This document shows positions 49,310 to 58,916 of a stretch of DNA of 64,000 nt, piece by piece; position 1 is the first letter of the stretch, and each line of letters begins with the position of its first letter. The DNA is from Streptomyces massasporeus (GTDB lineage Bacteria; Actinomycetota; Actinomycetes; Streptomycetales; Streptomycetaceae), in NCBI RefSeq assembly GCF_014648995.1, contig NZ_BMSE01000010.1:1-64000 (forward strand), given 5' to 3'. Made by a program: the position numbers and the translations under genes. A model generated the notes under the pieces. The model ran no database searches, was not told the DNA's origin, and worked only from the letters and a program-made list of their open reading frames with translations.

Positions 49310-50815
49310 ATGACTGCCAACGTCGACGGAGTGCCCGGTAAATTCGCGACACTCGGGCTGACCTACGACGACGTGCTGCTGCTGCCGGGTGCATCCGAGG
49401 TGCTCCCCAACGCGGTCGACACCTCGTCCCGCATCTCCCGCAACGTCCGGGTCAACATCCCGCTGCTCTCCGCGGCGATGGACAAGGTGACCGAGTCCCG
49501 CATGGCGATCGCGATGGCCCGCCAGGGCGGCGTCGGCGTGCTGCACCGCAACCTCTCGATCGAGGACCAGGTCAACCAGGTCGACCTGGTGAAGCGCTCC
49601 GAGTCCGGCATGGTCACCGACCCGATCACGGTGCACCCCGACGCGACGCTGGGCGAGGCCGACGCCCTGTGCGCCAAGTTCCGCATCAGCGGCGTCCCCG
49701 TCACCGACGGCAACAAGAAGCTGCTCGGCATCGTCACCAACCGCGACATGGCCTTCGAGACCGACCGCACCCGTCAGGTGCGCGAGGTGATGACGCCGAT
49801 GCCGCTGGTCACCGGCAAGGTCGGCATCTCCGGCGCCGACGCCATGGAGCTGCTGCGCCGCCACAAGATCGAGAAGCTTCCCCTGGTCGACGACGCGGGT
49901 GTCCTCAAGGGCCTCATCACGGTCAAGGACTTCGTCAAGGCCGAGCAGTACCCCAACGCGGCGAAGGACACCGAGGGCCGGCTGCTCGTCGGCGCGGCCG
50001 TGGGCGCCAGCCCCGAGGCCCTGGAGCGCGCCCAGGCGCTCGCCGGTGCCGGTGTGGACTTCCTGGTCGTCGACACCTCGCACGGCCACAACAGCAACGC
50101 GCTCAGCTGGATGGCGAAGATCAAGTCGAGCGTGGGCGTCGACGTGATCGGCGGCAACGTCGCCACGCGTGACGGCGCCCAGGCGCTGATCGACGCCGGC
50201 GTCGACGGCATCAAGGTGGGTGTGGGCCCCGGCTCGATCTGCACCACCCGCGTGGTCGCCGGCATCGGCGTCCCGCAGGTCACGGCCATCTACGAGGCGT
50301 CCCTCGCGGCCCGTCCGGCGGGCATCCCGCTGATCGGCGACGGCGGTCTGCAGTACTCCGGCGACATCGGCAAGGCCCTGGCCGCCGGTGCCGACACGGT
50401 GATGCTCGGCAGCCTCCTCGCGGGCTGTGAGGAGTCCCCGGGCGAGCTGCAGTTCATCAACGGCAAGCAGTTCAAGTCGTACCGCGGCATGGGCTCGCTC
50501 GGCGCGATGCAGTCCCGCGGCCAGGCCAAGTCGTACTCCAAGGACCGCTACTTCCAGGCCGAGGTCGGCTCCGACGACAAGCTCGTGCCCGAGGGCATCG
50601 AGGGCCAGGTGCCCTACCGCGGCCCGCTGGCCAACGTGCTGCACCAGCTCGTCGGCGGTCTGCGCCAGACCATGGGCTACGTGGGCGCCGCCTCCATCGA
50701 CGAGATGGAGACCAAGGGCCGCTTCGTCCGGATCACCTCCGCGGGCCTCAAGGAGAGCCACCCGCACGACATCCAGATGACGGTCGAGGCGCCGAACTAC
50801 AGCCGCAGCAAGTAG
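49310..50815 (+). CDS. guaB: IMP dehydrogenase
   Basis: 501 residues. Oxidises IMP to XMP, the committed step of guanine nucleotide synthesis. Barrel start TYDDVLLLPGASEVLP; two CBS domains at about 100-220 (VTDPITVHPDATLGEADALC; VREVMTPMPLVTG); the catalytic cysteine is in KVGVGPGSICTTRVVAG; the flap region contains RGMGSLGAM. All parts are present. Confidence 0.97.
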   Translation: MTANVDGVPGKFATLGLTYDDVLLLPGASEVLPNAVDTSSRISRNVRVNIPLLSAAMDKVTESRMAIAMARQGGVGVLHRNLSIEDQVNQVDLVKRSESGMVTDPITVHPDATLGEADALCAKFRISGVPVTDGNKKLLGIVTNRDMAFETDRTRQVREVMTPMPLVTGKVGISGADAMELLRRHKIEKLPLVDDAGVLKGLITVKDFVKAEQYPNAAKDTEGRLLVGAAVGASPEALERAQALAGAGVDFLVVDTSHGHNSNALSWMAKIKSSVGVDVIGGNVATRDGAQALIDAGVDGIKVGVGPGSICTTRVVAGIGVPQVTAIYEASLAARPAGIPLIGDGGLQYSGDIGKALAAGADTVMLGSLLAGCEESPGELQFINGKQFKSYRGMGSLGAMQSRGQAKSYSKDRYFQAEVGSDDKLVPEGIEGQVPYRGPLANVLHQLVGGLRQTMGYVGAASIDEMETKGRFVRITSAGLKESHPHDIQMTVEAPNYSRSK

Positions 50816-50920
50816 CGGCCCGGCCTTCCGAGGGCGGCTCCGGGGCATCCGGGGCCGCCCTCGTCGTGCCCGTCGGCGATACTGGAAGACGCTGCAACGC
50901 ATCAGGGAAAGGCCACAGAC

Positions 50921-52045
50921 GTGACTGAGATCGAGATCGGGCGCGGCAAGCGCGGCCGCCGGGCGTACGCCTTCGACGACATCGCCGTCGTCCCCAGCCG
51001 CCGTACGCGGGACCCGAAGGAGGTCTCGATCGCCTGGCAGATCGACGCCTACCGCTTCGAGCTGCCCTTCCTGGCCGCCCCCATGGACTCGGTCGTCTCC
51101 CCGGCCACCGCCATCCGGATCGGCGAGCTCGGCGGCCTCGGCGTGCTGAACCTCGAGGGCCTGTGGACGCGCCACGAGGACCCGCAGCCGCTGCTCGACG
51201 AGATCGCCGGGCTGGACTCGGAGACCGCGACCCGCCGTCTGCAGGAGATCTACGCGGCCCCCATCAAGGAGGAGCTGATCGGGCAGCGCATCAAGGAGGT
51301 GCGCGACTCCGGCGTCGTCACCGCCGCCGCGCTCTCCCCGCAGCGCACCGCCCAGTTCTCCAAGGCCGTCGTGGACGCGGGCGTGGACATCTTCGTCATC
51401 CGCGGTACGACGGTCTCGGCGGAGCACGTCTCCGGCGCGCACGAGCCGCTGAACCTGAAGCAGTTCATCTACGAGCTGGACGTCCCGGTGATCGTCGGCG
51501 GCTGCGCCACGTACACGGCGGCCCTGCACCTGATGCGCACCGGCGCGGCCGGTGTGCTGGTCGGCTTCGGCGGCGGCGCGGCGCACACCACGCGCAACGT
51601 CCTCGGTATCCAGGTCCCGATGGCCACGGCGGTCGCGGACGTGGCCGCCGCCCGCCGTGACTACATGGACGAGTCCGGCGGCCGGTACGTGCACGTGATC
51701 GCGGACGGCGGTGTCGGCTGGTCCGGCGACCTGCCCAAGGCGATCGCCTGCGGCGCCGACGCGGTCATGATGGGCTCCCCGCTGGCGCGCGCGACCGACG
51801 GTCCGGGCAAGGGGCACCACTGGGGCATGGAGGCCGTGAACGAGGAGCTGCCGCGCGGCAAGAAGGTCGACCTCGGCACGGTCGGGACCATCGAGGAGAT
51901 CCTCACCGGCCCGTCCCACACCCCCGACGGCTCCATGAACCTCTTCGGTGCCCTGCGCCGCGCCATGGCCACCACCGGCTACAGCGAGCTGAAGGAGTTC
52001 CAGCGCGTCGAGGTGACGGTGGCGGACTCGCAGCACCGGCGGTAG
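50921..52045 (+). CDS. GuaB3-family IMP dehydrogenase-like protein
   Basis: 374 residues, GTG start. An IMPDH-type barrel (YAFDDIAVVPSRRTRDPKEV) without CBS domains. The position of the catalytic loop reads VGFGGGAAHTTRNVLGIQVP: GGGAAHTTR in place of GPGSICTTR, so the catalytic cysteine is absent. The GuaB3 family is widespread in actinobacteria next to guaB; its reaction differs from IMPDH or is unknown. 105 bases after guaB, probably a separate or weakly linked transcript. Confidence 0.93.
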   Translation: MTEIEIGRGKRGRRAYAFDDIAVVPSRRTRDPKEVSIAWQIDAYRFELPFLAAPMDSVVSPATAIRIGELGGLGVLNLEGLWTRHEDPQPLLDEIAGLDSETATRRLQEIYAAPIKEELIGQRIKEVRDSGVVTAAALSPQRTAQFSKAVVDAGVDIFVIRGTTVSAEHVSGAHEPLNLKQFIYELDVPVIVGGCATYTAALHLMRTGAAGVLVGFGGGAAHTTRNVLGIQVPMATAVADVAAARRDYMDESGGRYVHVIADGGVGWSGDLPKAIACGADAVMMGSPLARATDGPGKGHHWGMEAVNEELPRGKKVDLGTVGTIEEILTGPSHTPDGSMNLFGALRRAMATTGYSELKEFQRVEVTVADSQHRR

Positions 52046-52061
52046 TCCGCCCGGGAACGCG

Positions 52062-52099
52062 GAAGGGCCGGTCACCCCGGGTGGGGTGACCGGCCCTTC
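52062..52099. terminator. Bidirectional terminator
   Basis: A 17-base perfect stem (GAAGGGCCGGTCACCCC and its complement) with a GGGT loop, between the convergent guaB3 and nucleotide-sugar dehydrogenase genes. Confidence 0.88.
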
Positions 52100-52148
52100 T
52101 CATGCGCGGGCCTTTCTCATGCGCTGCGAGGTGCCCGGTCCGGCCGCG

Positions 52149-53357
52149 TCACAGTCGGTGTGCCGCCCCCGCGGGCGCGGCGCCCCGCGTGTCGAGCAGC
52201 AGCTGGGCCTTCACCGACAGGCCCTGGAGGTCGTACGTGCGGTGGTGCTGGAGCAGGATGGTCAGGTCCGCGTCGGCGGCGGCCTCGTAGAGGGAGTCGG
52301 CGCGGGGGATGGGGCGGTCGAGGACGCTCCAGGTGGGGATGTGGGGGTCGTGGTAGCTGACCGAGGCACCCAGCTCCATCAGGCGCAGGGCGATCTCCTG
52401 CGCGGGAGTGCCCTGGAGGTCGGCGAGGTCGGGCTTGTAAGTGACGCCGAGGAGGAGCACGCGGGCGCCCCGGGCCGATTTGCCGTGTTCGTTGAGGAGC
52501 GTGGCGGCGCGCTGGACGACGTAGCCCGGCATGCGGTTGTTGACCTCCTGGGCCAGTTCCACCATGCGCAGGCCGCGGCCGCCGCCGGCGGTCAGGTCCT
52601 GGGGGACGGAGTGGCCGCCGACACCGGGGCCCGGGCGGAAGGCCTGGAAGCCGAACGGCTTGGTCTCCGCGCAGCGGATGACGTCCCACAGGTCGACGCC
52701 CAGGTCGTTGCAGAGGACGGCCATCTCGTTGACGAGGGCGATGTTCACGTGCCGGTAATTGATCTCCAGCAGCTGCACGGTCTCCGCTTCGCGGGGTCCA
52801 CGCGCGCGTACCACCTTGTCGGTCAGCCGTCCGTGGAACGCGGCCGCCGACTCGGTGCAGGCCGGGGTGAGGCCGCCGATGACCTTGGGCGTGGTCGCCG
52901 GCGTGACGTCCCGGTTGCCGGGGTCGACGCGGCTGGGGGAGTACGCCAGGTGGAAGTCGCGGCCCGCGCGCAGCCCGGAGCCCTCTTCGAGGAGCGGACG
53001 CAGGAATTCCTCCGTGGTCCCCGGGTACACAGGTGACTCCAGGATCACCGTGGTGTGCGGGCGCAGGTGGGCGGCCAGGGTACGGGCGGCCGCTTCGAGC
53101 TGGCTCAGGTCGAGCCCGCCGTCCGCGCCCCGCGGGGTCGGCGCGCAGATGACCGCGGTGCGCACCCTGCCGAGCTCGGCCGGGTCGGTGGTCGGCCGGA
53201 AGCCCCCCGAGAGCATCCGGCGCAGTTCGGCGGGACTGAGCGAGCCCGCCTCGGGTCCGGTCCGGTAGCCGAGGGTGGGGATGCCTGCGGCGACGGCGGC
53301 CTGGGCCAGGGGCAGGCCGTACGCGCCGAGTCCGATGACGGCGAGATCTGCGGGCAT
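52149..53357 (-). CDS. Nucleotide-sugar dehydrogenase family, active-site Ser
   Basis: 402 residues from the ATG at 53357. It has the UDP-sugar dehydrogenase layout: NAD-binding VIGLGAYGLPLAQAAVAAG, VICAPTP, ESPVYPGTTEEFL, the central ETVQLLEINYRHVNIALVNE helix, and a C-terminal domain (LLLGVTYKPDLADLQGTPAQ). The catalytic motif, normally GGHCIPVDP, reads GGHSVPQDL: the nucleophilic cysteine is Ser250 (TCC at 52608-52610). Closest in type to WecC-like UDP-ManNAc or UDP-GlcNAc dehydrogenases, but with this change four-electron oxidation is doubtful. Confidence 0.88.
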   Translation of the reverse strand: MPADLAVIGLGAYGLPLAQAAVAAGIPTLGYRTGPEAGSLSPAELRRMLSGGFRPTTDPAELGRVRTAVICAPTPRGADGGLDLSQLEAAARTLAAHLRPHTTVILESPVYPGTTEEFLRPLLEEGSGLRAGRDFHLAYSPSRVDPGNRDVTPATTPKVIGGLTPACTESAAAFHGRLTDKVVRARGPREAETVQLLEINYRHVNIALVNEMAVLCNDLGVDLWDVIRCAETKPFGFQAFRPGPGVGGHSVPQDLTAGGGRGLRMVELAQEVNNRMPGYVVQRAATLLNEHGKSARGARVLLLGVTYKPDLADLQGTPAQEIALRLMELGASVSYHDPHIPTWSVLDRPIPRADSLYEAAADADLTILLQHHRTYDLQGLSVKAQLLLDTRGAAPAGAAHRL

Positions 53358-53628
53358 GGCGTGGCCGTCCTTCCCGATAGCCGAAGTGGGACAGGTGCGC
53401 AAGCCCTGTGGACAGGACGGGCGAGCGCAATGTCAGACTAGGAGTAAATATGACCGATATGTGGGATTGCCCGGCCGAGTTTCGGTGAGTGTTCCGTGAG
53501 CGTTGTCCACAGGCTGAGGGCCCGTGGTGGCTGAAGTCGGGCAACCCGGTCAGAATCTGGGCAGGGGGATACGGACGGGGTCTCACCCGACGGGTGCGGC
53601 CCGCGCGACCGATGAGCGGGAGGCAGCG

Positions 53629-55335
53629 GTGAGGACAGCGACACTCGGACCGGCGCAGCGCGCCGAGTCACTCGCATCTATGGCCGAGCGCGAGCTGGAC
53701 GTGCTGGTCGTGGGTGCAGGCGTGGTCGGTGCGGGCACCGCGCTCGACGCCGTGACTCGGGGCCTGTCCACAGGTCTGGTCGAGGCGCGTGACTGGGCGT
53801 CCGGCACCTCCAGCCGGTCCAGCAAGCTCATCCATGGCGGCCTGCGCTATCTGGAGATGCTCGACTTCGCGCTCGTCCGCGAGGCCCTGAAGGAGCGCGG
53901 CCTGCTGCTGGAGCGGCTCGCCCCGCATCTGGTGAAGCCCGTGCCGTTCCTGTACCCGTTGCAGCACAAGGGCTGGGAGCGGTTGTACGCCGGTTCGGGC
54001 GTCGCCATGTACGACGCCATGTCCATGGCCCGCGGGCACGGCCGGGGCCTGCCGATGCACCGCCACCTGACGCGCTCCCACGCCCTGCGCGTGGCCCCCT
54101 GCTTGAAGAAGGACGCCCTGGTCGGGGCGTTGCAGTACTACGACGCCCAGATGGACGACGCCCGGTACGTGACGAACCTGGTGCGCACGGCGGTGGCGTA
54201 CGGCGCGAAGGCCGCCAACCGGGCGCGGGTGACGGGCTTCCTGCGCGAGGGCGAGCGGGTCGTCGGTGCCCGGGTGCAGGATGTCGAGGCGGGCGGCGAG
54301 TACGAGATCCGCGCCAAGCAGGTCGTCAACGCGACCGGTGTGTGGACGGACGACACCCAGGCGATGGTCGGGGAGCGCGGCCAGTTCCACGTCCGCGCGT
54401 CCAAGGGCATCCACCTGGTCGTGCCGCGCGACCGCATCCACTCCACGACCGGGCTGATCCTGCGCACGGAGAAGTCCGTGCTGTTCGTCATCCCCTGGGG
54501 CCGGCACTGGATCGTCGGCACCACGGACACCGACTGGGACCTCGACAAGGCCCACCCGGCCGCGTCCAGCGCGGACATCGACTACCTGCTGGAACATGTG
54601 AACTCGGTGCTTGCGGTGCCGCTCACCAGGGACGACGTCCAGGGCGTGTACGCGGGCCTGAGGCCGCTGCTCGCGGGTGAGTCCGACGCGACCAGCAAGC
54701 TGTCCCGCGAACACACCGTGGCGCATCCGGTGCCCGGGCTGGTCGTCGTGGCGGGCGGCAAGTACACGACGTACCGGGTCATGGCCAAGGACGCGGTGGA
54801 CGCGGCGGTGCACGGGCTCGACATGCGCGTCGCCGAGTGCGTCACCGAGGACGTGCCGCTGCTGGGCGCAGAGGGCTACCGGGCGCTGTGGAACGCGCGG
54901 GCGCGGATCGCCGCCCAAACCGGGCTCCACGTGGTGCGGGTCGAACACCTGCTGAACCGCTACGGGGCGATGACCGAGGAGCTCCTCGACCTCATCGCCG
55001 AGGACCCGTCGCTGGGCGAGCCCCTGGCCGCGGCCGACGACTATCTGCGCGCCGAGATCGTGTACGCGGCCTCCCACGAGGGGGCGCGGCATCTGGACGA
55101 CGCGCTGACCCGGCGGACGCGCATCTCGATCGAGACCTTCGACCGGGGCGCCCGCAGCGCACGCGACGCCGCGCAGCTCATGGCGTCGGTGCTCGGCTGG
55201 GACAAGGACCAGATCGAGCGCGAGGTCGAGCACTACCAGAAGCGGGTGGAGGCCGAGCGGGAGTCGCAGCGGCAGCCGGACGACCTGACGGCGGACGCGG
55301 CGCGGCTGGGTGCGCCGGACATCGTGCCGTTGTAG
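53629..55335 (+). CDS. glpD: Aerobic glycerol-3-phosphate dehydrogenase
   Basis: 568 residues from the GTG at 53629, seven bases after GGGAGG. FAD-binding VLVVGAGVVGAGTALDAV, then SGTSSRSSKLIHGGLRYLE, NATGVWTDDTQAM and GGKYTTYRVMAKDAVDAA are family signatures. It oxidises glycerol-3-phosphate at the membrane. The C-terminal domain of about 150 residues is complete. Divergent from the nucleotide-sugar dehydrogenase gene, with a 271-base gap in which I see no gene. Confidence 0.96.
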   Translation: MRTATLGPAQRAESLASMAERELDVLVVGAGVVGAGTALDAVTRGLSTGLVEARDWASGTSSRSSKLIHGGLRYLEMLDFALVREALKERGLLLERLAPHLVKPVPFLYPLQHKGWERLYAGSGVAMYDAMSMARGHGRGLPMHRHLTRSHALRVAPCLKKDALVGALQYYDAQMDDARYVTNLVRTAVAYGAKAANRARVTGFLREGERVVGARVQDVEAGGEYEIRAKQVVNATGVWTDDTQAMVGERGQFHVRASKGIHLVVPRDRIHSTTGLILRTEKSVLFVIPWGRHWIVGTTDTDWDLDKAHPAASSADIDYLLEHVNSVLAVPLTRDDVQGVYAGLRPLLAGESDATSKLSREHTVAHPVPGLVVVAGGKYTTYRVMAKDAVDAAVHGLDMRVAECVTEDVPLLGAEGYRALWNARARIAAQTGLHVVRVEHLLNRYGAMTEELLDLIAEDPSLGEPLAAADDYLRAEIVYAASHEGARHLDDALTRRTRISIETFDRGARSARDAAQLMASVLGWDKDQIEREVEHYQKRVEAERESQRQPDDLTADAARLGAPDIVPL

Positions 55336-55493
55336 ATCGGGCAGTGGCTCGGCAGGGTCTGACGGGCCTTGCCGGGATCTGTCGGGTCCCGTCGGGTTCT
55401 GCGTGGTCCCGGGTTCTGCTGGGTCCCGGGTTCTGCCGGACGTCACTCGAACGAGTGTCGGGAAGCGGGATCTTCGTTCGGGGGCGGGTCGTT

Positions 55494-56537
55494 CTACGAG
55501 GTGCGGGGGCAGAACTCGGCCGCGAGCATCGCGGGTTCGAGGCCGGGATCTGCGATCGCGTCCGTGTTCACGCGGAAGGTGAGGACCCGACGGCCGCCGC
55601 CGGTGGCTGCGGTGCGCACGTAGCTGCCGGATATGTGCCCGTTGTGCCCCCACACCCTCGTGCCGCACGGAAGTTTCTCGGGAAACAGCCCCATGCCGTA
55701 CGCGCCGTGTGCGGCACGGGTGTCGAGCATCTCGCGCAGCCAGTGCGGGGGCAGCAGCCGGCCGCCGAGCAGGGCCGCGTAGAAGCGGTCGAGGTCGGCG
55801 AGCGTGGACACCAACTCGCCCGCGGCTCCGGCCACCCGCGGGTCGAGTGCGGTGACGTCAGTTCCGTCGGCGGTGTAGGCCCGGCCGTGCGGTGAGGGCA
55901 GCGTGGACCGGGATCCGGGGAAGGAGGTGCCTGTCAGACGCAGGGGAGTGATGATGCGGCGCTCAGCCTCCGTGGCGTACGAGTGGCCGGTGACCTGCTC
56001 GATGACCAGGCCGAGCAGGACGTAGTTGGTGTTCGAGTAGGAGAAGTGGCCGCGTTCGGCCGGGGGGTGGGTGAGAGCGATGCTCAGGGCCTGACGGGGT
56101 GTGACGGGGGCGGCTCCGTCGGTGTCCGTGGTGAAGTCGGGCAGGCCGCTGGTGTGGGTGAGCAGGGAGCGCAGGGTCAGTGCGTGGCCGTCGTTGCCGG
56201 CTCCTCGCACCAGGCCCGGCAGGTGCTGCTCCACCGTGTCGGACAGCGACAGCCGGTGCTCGGCGGCCAGTTGCAGCACGACCGTCGCGATGAACGTCTT
56301 CGTGATGCTTCCGGCACGGAAGTGGTCCGACCGGGCGATTCCCGGTCCATCGGCGGCATAGCGGGTGGTGGTGCCCTCCTGGGCGAGCAGGGCCGCGGCC
56401 GGGGCCCTGCCCTGCGTCACCAGGAGCGGCAGCACCGCGTCGACCGGCGGCATCGAGAGGGCCGACGAGTCGGCCGGGGGCAGAGCGAGGAGCGCGGCGG
56501 CCGCGGGCAGCGCCAGCAATGTCCGAAACGGCCGCAT
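55494..56537 (-). CDS. Secreted class C beta-lactamase-type serine hydrolase
   Basis: 347 residues from the ATG at 56537, preceded by GGGAGGAG. Signal peptide of about 30 residues (LLALPAAAALLALP). The catalytic SxxK is in AGSITKTFIA, the YxN motif is YSNTNYVLLGLV, and the third-box equivalent is HNGHISGSY. A D-Ala-D-Ala carboxypeptidase or esterase-like enzyme rather than a true beta-lactamase. The apparent very long frame upstream is antisense to the kinase genes. Confidence 0.92.
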   Translation of the reverse strand: MRPFRTLLALPAAAALLALPPADSSALSMPPVDAVLPLLVTQGRAPAAALLAQEGTTTRYAADGPGIARSDHFRAGSITKTFIATVVLQLAAEHRLSLSDTVEQHLPGLVRGAGNDGHALTLRSLLTHTSGLPDFTTDTDGAAPVTPRQALSIALTHPPAERGHFSYSNTNYVLLGLVIEQVTGHSYATEAERRIITPLRLTGTSFPGSRSTLPSPHGRAYTADGTDVTALDPRVAGAAGELVSTLADLDRFYAALLGGRLLPPHWLREMLDTRAAHGAYGMGLFPEKLPCGTRVWGHNGHISGSYVRTAATGGGRRVLTFRVNTDAIADPGLEPAMLAAEFCPRTS

Positions 56538-56708
56538 GGGGACTCCTCCCTGGTCAGGGCCCATCATGCAAGGCCGCGCGGGCCGCGCCGCACCCGGGTG
56601 TCCGGGGACCGGGACCGCGGGGGCGCGCCAGGGGGCCCCTGGGCGCCGGGCACTTGTCGGGTGAGAGACAATGGAGGCTCTGTCAGGGCGGGTTGTATGA
56701 GGGGACGC

Positions 56709-58763
56709 ATGTCGGAGGCGGAGCGGGCGGGCACATCTCGTCAGGACACTCGTCAGGACACCAGGGAGCGTCTCCTCGCGGGGCGTTACCGGCTGGGCAA
56801 GGTGCTCGGCCGCGGGGGCATGGGCACGGTGTGGCGCGCCGAGGACGAGACGCTGGCGCGGACGGTCGCCGTCAAGGAACTGCGGTTCCCGACGAACATC
56901 GACCAGGAGGAGAAGCGGCGGCTGATCACACGGACGCTGCGCGAGGCCAAGGCCATCGCGCGGATCCGCAACAACAGCGCCGTGACGGTCTTCGACGTCG
57001 TCCAGGAGGACGACCGGCCCTGGATCGTGATGGAACTCGTCGAGGGCAAGTCGCTCGCCGAGGTCATCCGGGAGGACGGCCTGCTCGAGCCCAAGCGTGC
57101 CGCCGAGGTCGGGCTCGCCGTCCTCGACGTGCTGCGGTCCGCCCACCGCGAGGGCATCCTGCACCGCGACGTGAAGCCGTCGAACGTCCTGATCTCCGAC
57201 GACGGCCGGGTCGTGCTCACCGACTTCGGCATCGCCCAGGTCGAGGGCGACCCGTCCATCACCTCGACCGGCATGCTCGTCGGCGCGCCCTCCTACATCT
57301 CCCCGGAGCGGGCGCGCGGGCACAAGCCGGGCCCGGCGGCCGACCTGTGGTCCCTCGGCGGGCTGCTGTACGCGGCGGTGGAAGGCGCGCCTCCGTACGA
57401 CAAGGGGTCGGCCATAGCGACTCTCACGGCGGTGATGACCGAGCCGCTGGAGGAGCCGAAGAACGCGGGTCCGCTGAAGGACGTCATCCACGGGCTGCTC
57501 ACCAAGGACCCCGCGCAGCGGCTCGACGACGCGGGTGCCCGGGCGATGCTGAACTCGGTCCTGCACGCGCCCGAGACTCCCGAGCCGGAGCCGATGGACG
57601 CCACGAAGGTCGTGCCGCTGCCGGCGCAGCCCGACAGGTCCTCGCGCAAGGGGGGGTCGTCGGGGTCCGGCGGCAAGCGGGGCGAGGAGGCCGGGGAGCG
57701 GTTGCGCGGGGCGCTGCGTTCCGTGCGCAAGGCCGCCTCGGGTTCGGCCGCCGCGGGAGCCGCCGCCGCGTCGGCCAAGTCCGGTACCGCCGAGGCCTCC
57801 TCCGGGTCGGCCGGCACGGCCTCCTCCGCGTCGGACAGTGCTGCCGGCCGGAGCGGGACCGCGGGTGCGTCGCCGGCGAAGCCGGGCTCGGGGACGGACG
57901 CCGCCGCCGGTGAGCGTGGTGCGCCGGAGACGAAGACGGCCTCCGGGGGGCGGAGTTCGGGATGGCCCGTGGTGCCGCCGCCGGACCTGCCGCCGAGGCC
58001 CGTGCCCCGGGCACCGCTCACCGACGTGGTGCCGCGCCGGACCCTGATGATCATCGCGGTGGTCGTGGTGCTCGCCGTGATCGGCACCGTGCTCGCCATC
58101 GTGCTCAGCGGTGACGACAAGGGATCGAAGGGCGCCTCCGGCGAAGGTGGCGGGAAGACCGTCGCCACGGCGTCGGACGGCGCCGACACCAAGGGCGACA
58201 AGAGCGACGGCACGCGCACCGACGGCGCCGAGACGGAGGCCACGCCGTCCGGGTCCGCCTCGAACAGCACGCCCACCGGCCAGTCGGGCGGTTCCTCGGA
58301 CGAGGGCGGATCCCGCGGCGGGAAGGGCACCGCGGCGGAGTCGACTCACCAGGGGAACCAGGGGTACTCGATCGGTCTGCCCAAGGGCTGGAAGTTCCAG
58401 TCCACGGCTGCGGCGGGCGACCGCTTCACCGGGCCCGACGGGCAGAAGCTGCTCGTCGCCTGGACGTCCACGCCCAAGGGCGACCCGGTGGCGGACTGGA
58501 AGAACCAGGAGCGCTACATGGTGCGCGCGCAGTACAAGAAGATCCGTATAGAGAAGGTGGATTACCGCGGCTGGAACACCGCCGACTGGGAGTTCACCTA
58601 CACGGACGGCGGCACCAAGTACCGCACCATCGACCGGGGTTTCGTGGTCGACGGCAAGTACGGGTACGCGTTGATGTACACGGCCAAGGCGGCAGGCTGG
58701 GGCGGCGACTTGCGCAAGGAGACGTGGCGGACGCTCACGCAGACCTTCGAACCCAAGTCCTGA
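56709..58763 (+). CDS. Ser/Thr protein kinase 1 with extracellular domain
   Basis: 684 residues from the ATG at 56709 (ATG at 56697 possible). Kinase domain about 20-285: GRGGMGTVW loop, VAVKEL lysine, HRDVKPSNVLI, DFGIAQ, SPERARGHKPGPAADLWSLG. A Ser/Ala/Gly-rich linker (about 290-440) is followed by one membrane segment (IIAVVVVLAVIGTVLAIVL, about 447-466) and an extracellular domain beginning GYSIGLPKGWKFQ (about 555-684). First of four adjacent kinase genes. Confidence 0.95.
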   Translation: MSEAERAGTSRQDTRQDTRERLLAGRYRLGKVLGRGGMGTVWRAEDETLARTVAVKELRFPTNIDQEEKRRLITRTLREAKAIARIRNNSAVTVFDVVQEDDRPWIVMELVEGKSLAEVIREDGLLEPKRAAEVGLAVLDVLRSAHREGILHRDVKPSNVLISDDGRVVLTDFGIAQVEGDPSITSTGMLVGAPSYISPERARGHKPGPAADLWSLGGLLYAAVEGAPPYDKGSAIATLTAVMTEPLEEPKNAGPLKDVIHGLLTKDPAQRLDDAGARAMLNSVLHAPETPEPEPMDATKVVPLPAQPDRSSRKGGSSGSGGKRGEEAGERLRGALRSVRKAASGSAAAGAAAASAKSGTAEASSGSAGTASSASDSAAGRSGTAGASPAKPGSGTDAAAGERGAPETKTASGGRSSGWPVVPPPDLPPRPVPRAPLTDVVPRRTLMIIAVVVVLAVIGTVLAIVLSGDDKGSKGASGEGGGKTVATASDGADTKGDKSDGTRTDGAETEATPSGSASNSTPTGQSGGSSDEGGSRGGKGTAAESTHQGNQGYSIGLPKGWKFQSTAAAGDRFTGPDGQKLLVAWTSTPKGDPVADWKNQERYMVRAQYKKIRIEKVDYRGWNTADWEFTYTDGGTKYRTIDRGFVVDGKYGYALMYTAKAAGWGGDLRKETWRTLTQTFEPKS

Positions 58764-58916
58764 GCATGGGGCGCCCCGGGATTGGGGAGTGAGATCTGGC
58801 ATCCCCGCATTGCGGGTTGCCTGCGGCACGTATCGTAAATGTTTGCGGACCGTGCGCAGCCGAAACGGACCGCGGGGCGAACGGATGTGACCGACCGGGC
58901 TGCCGGGGGAGGCAAC

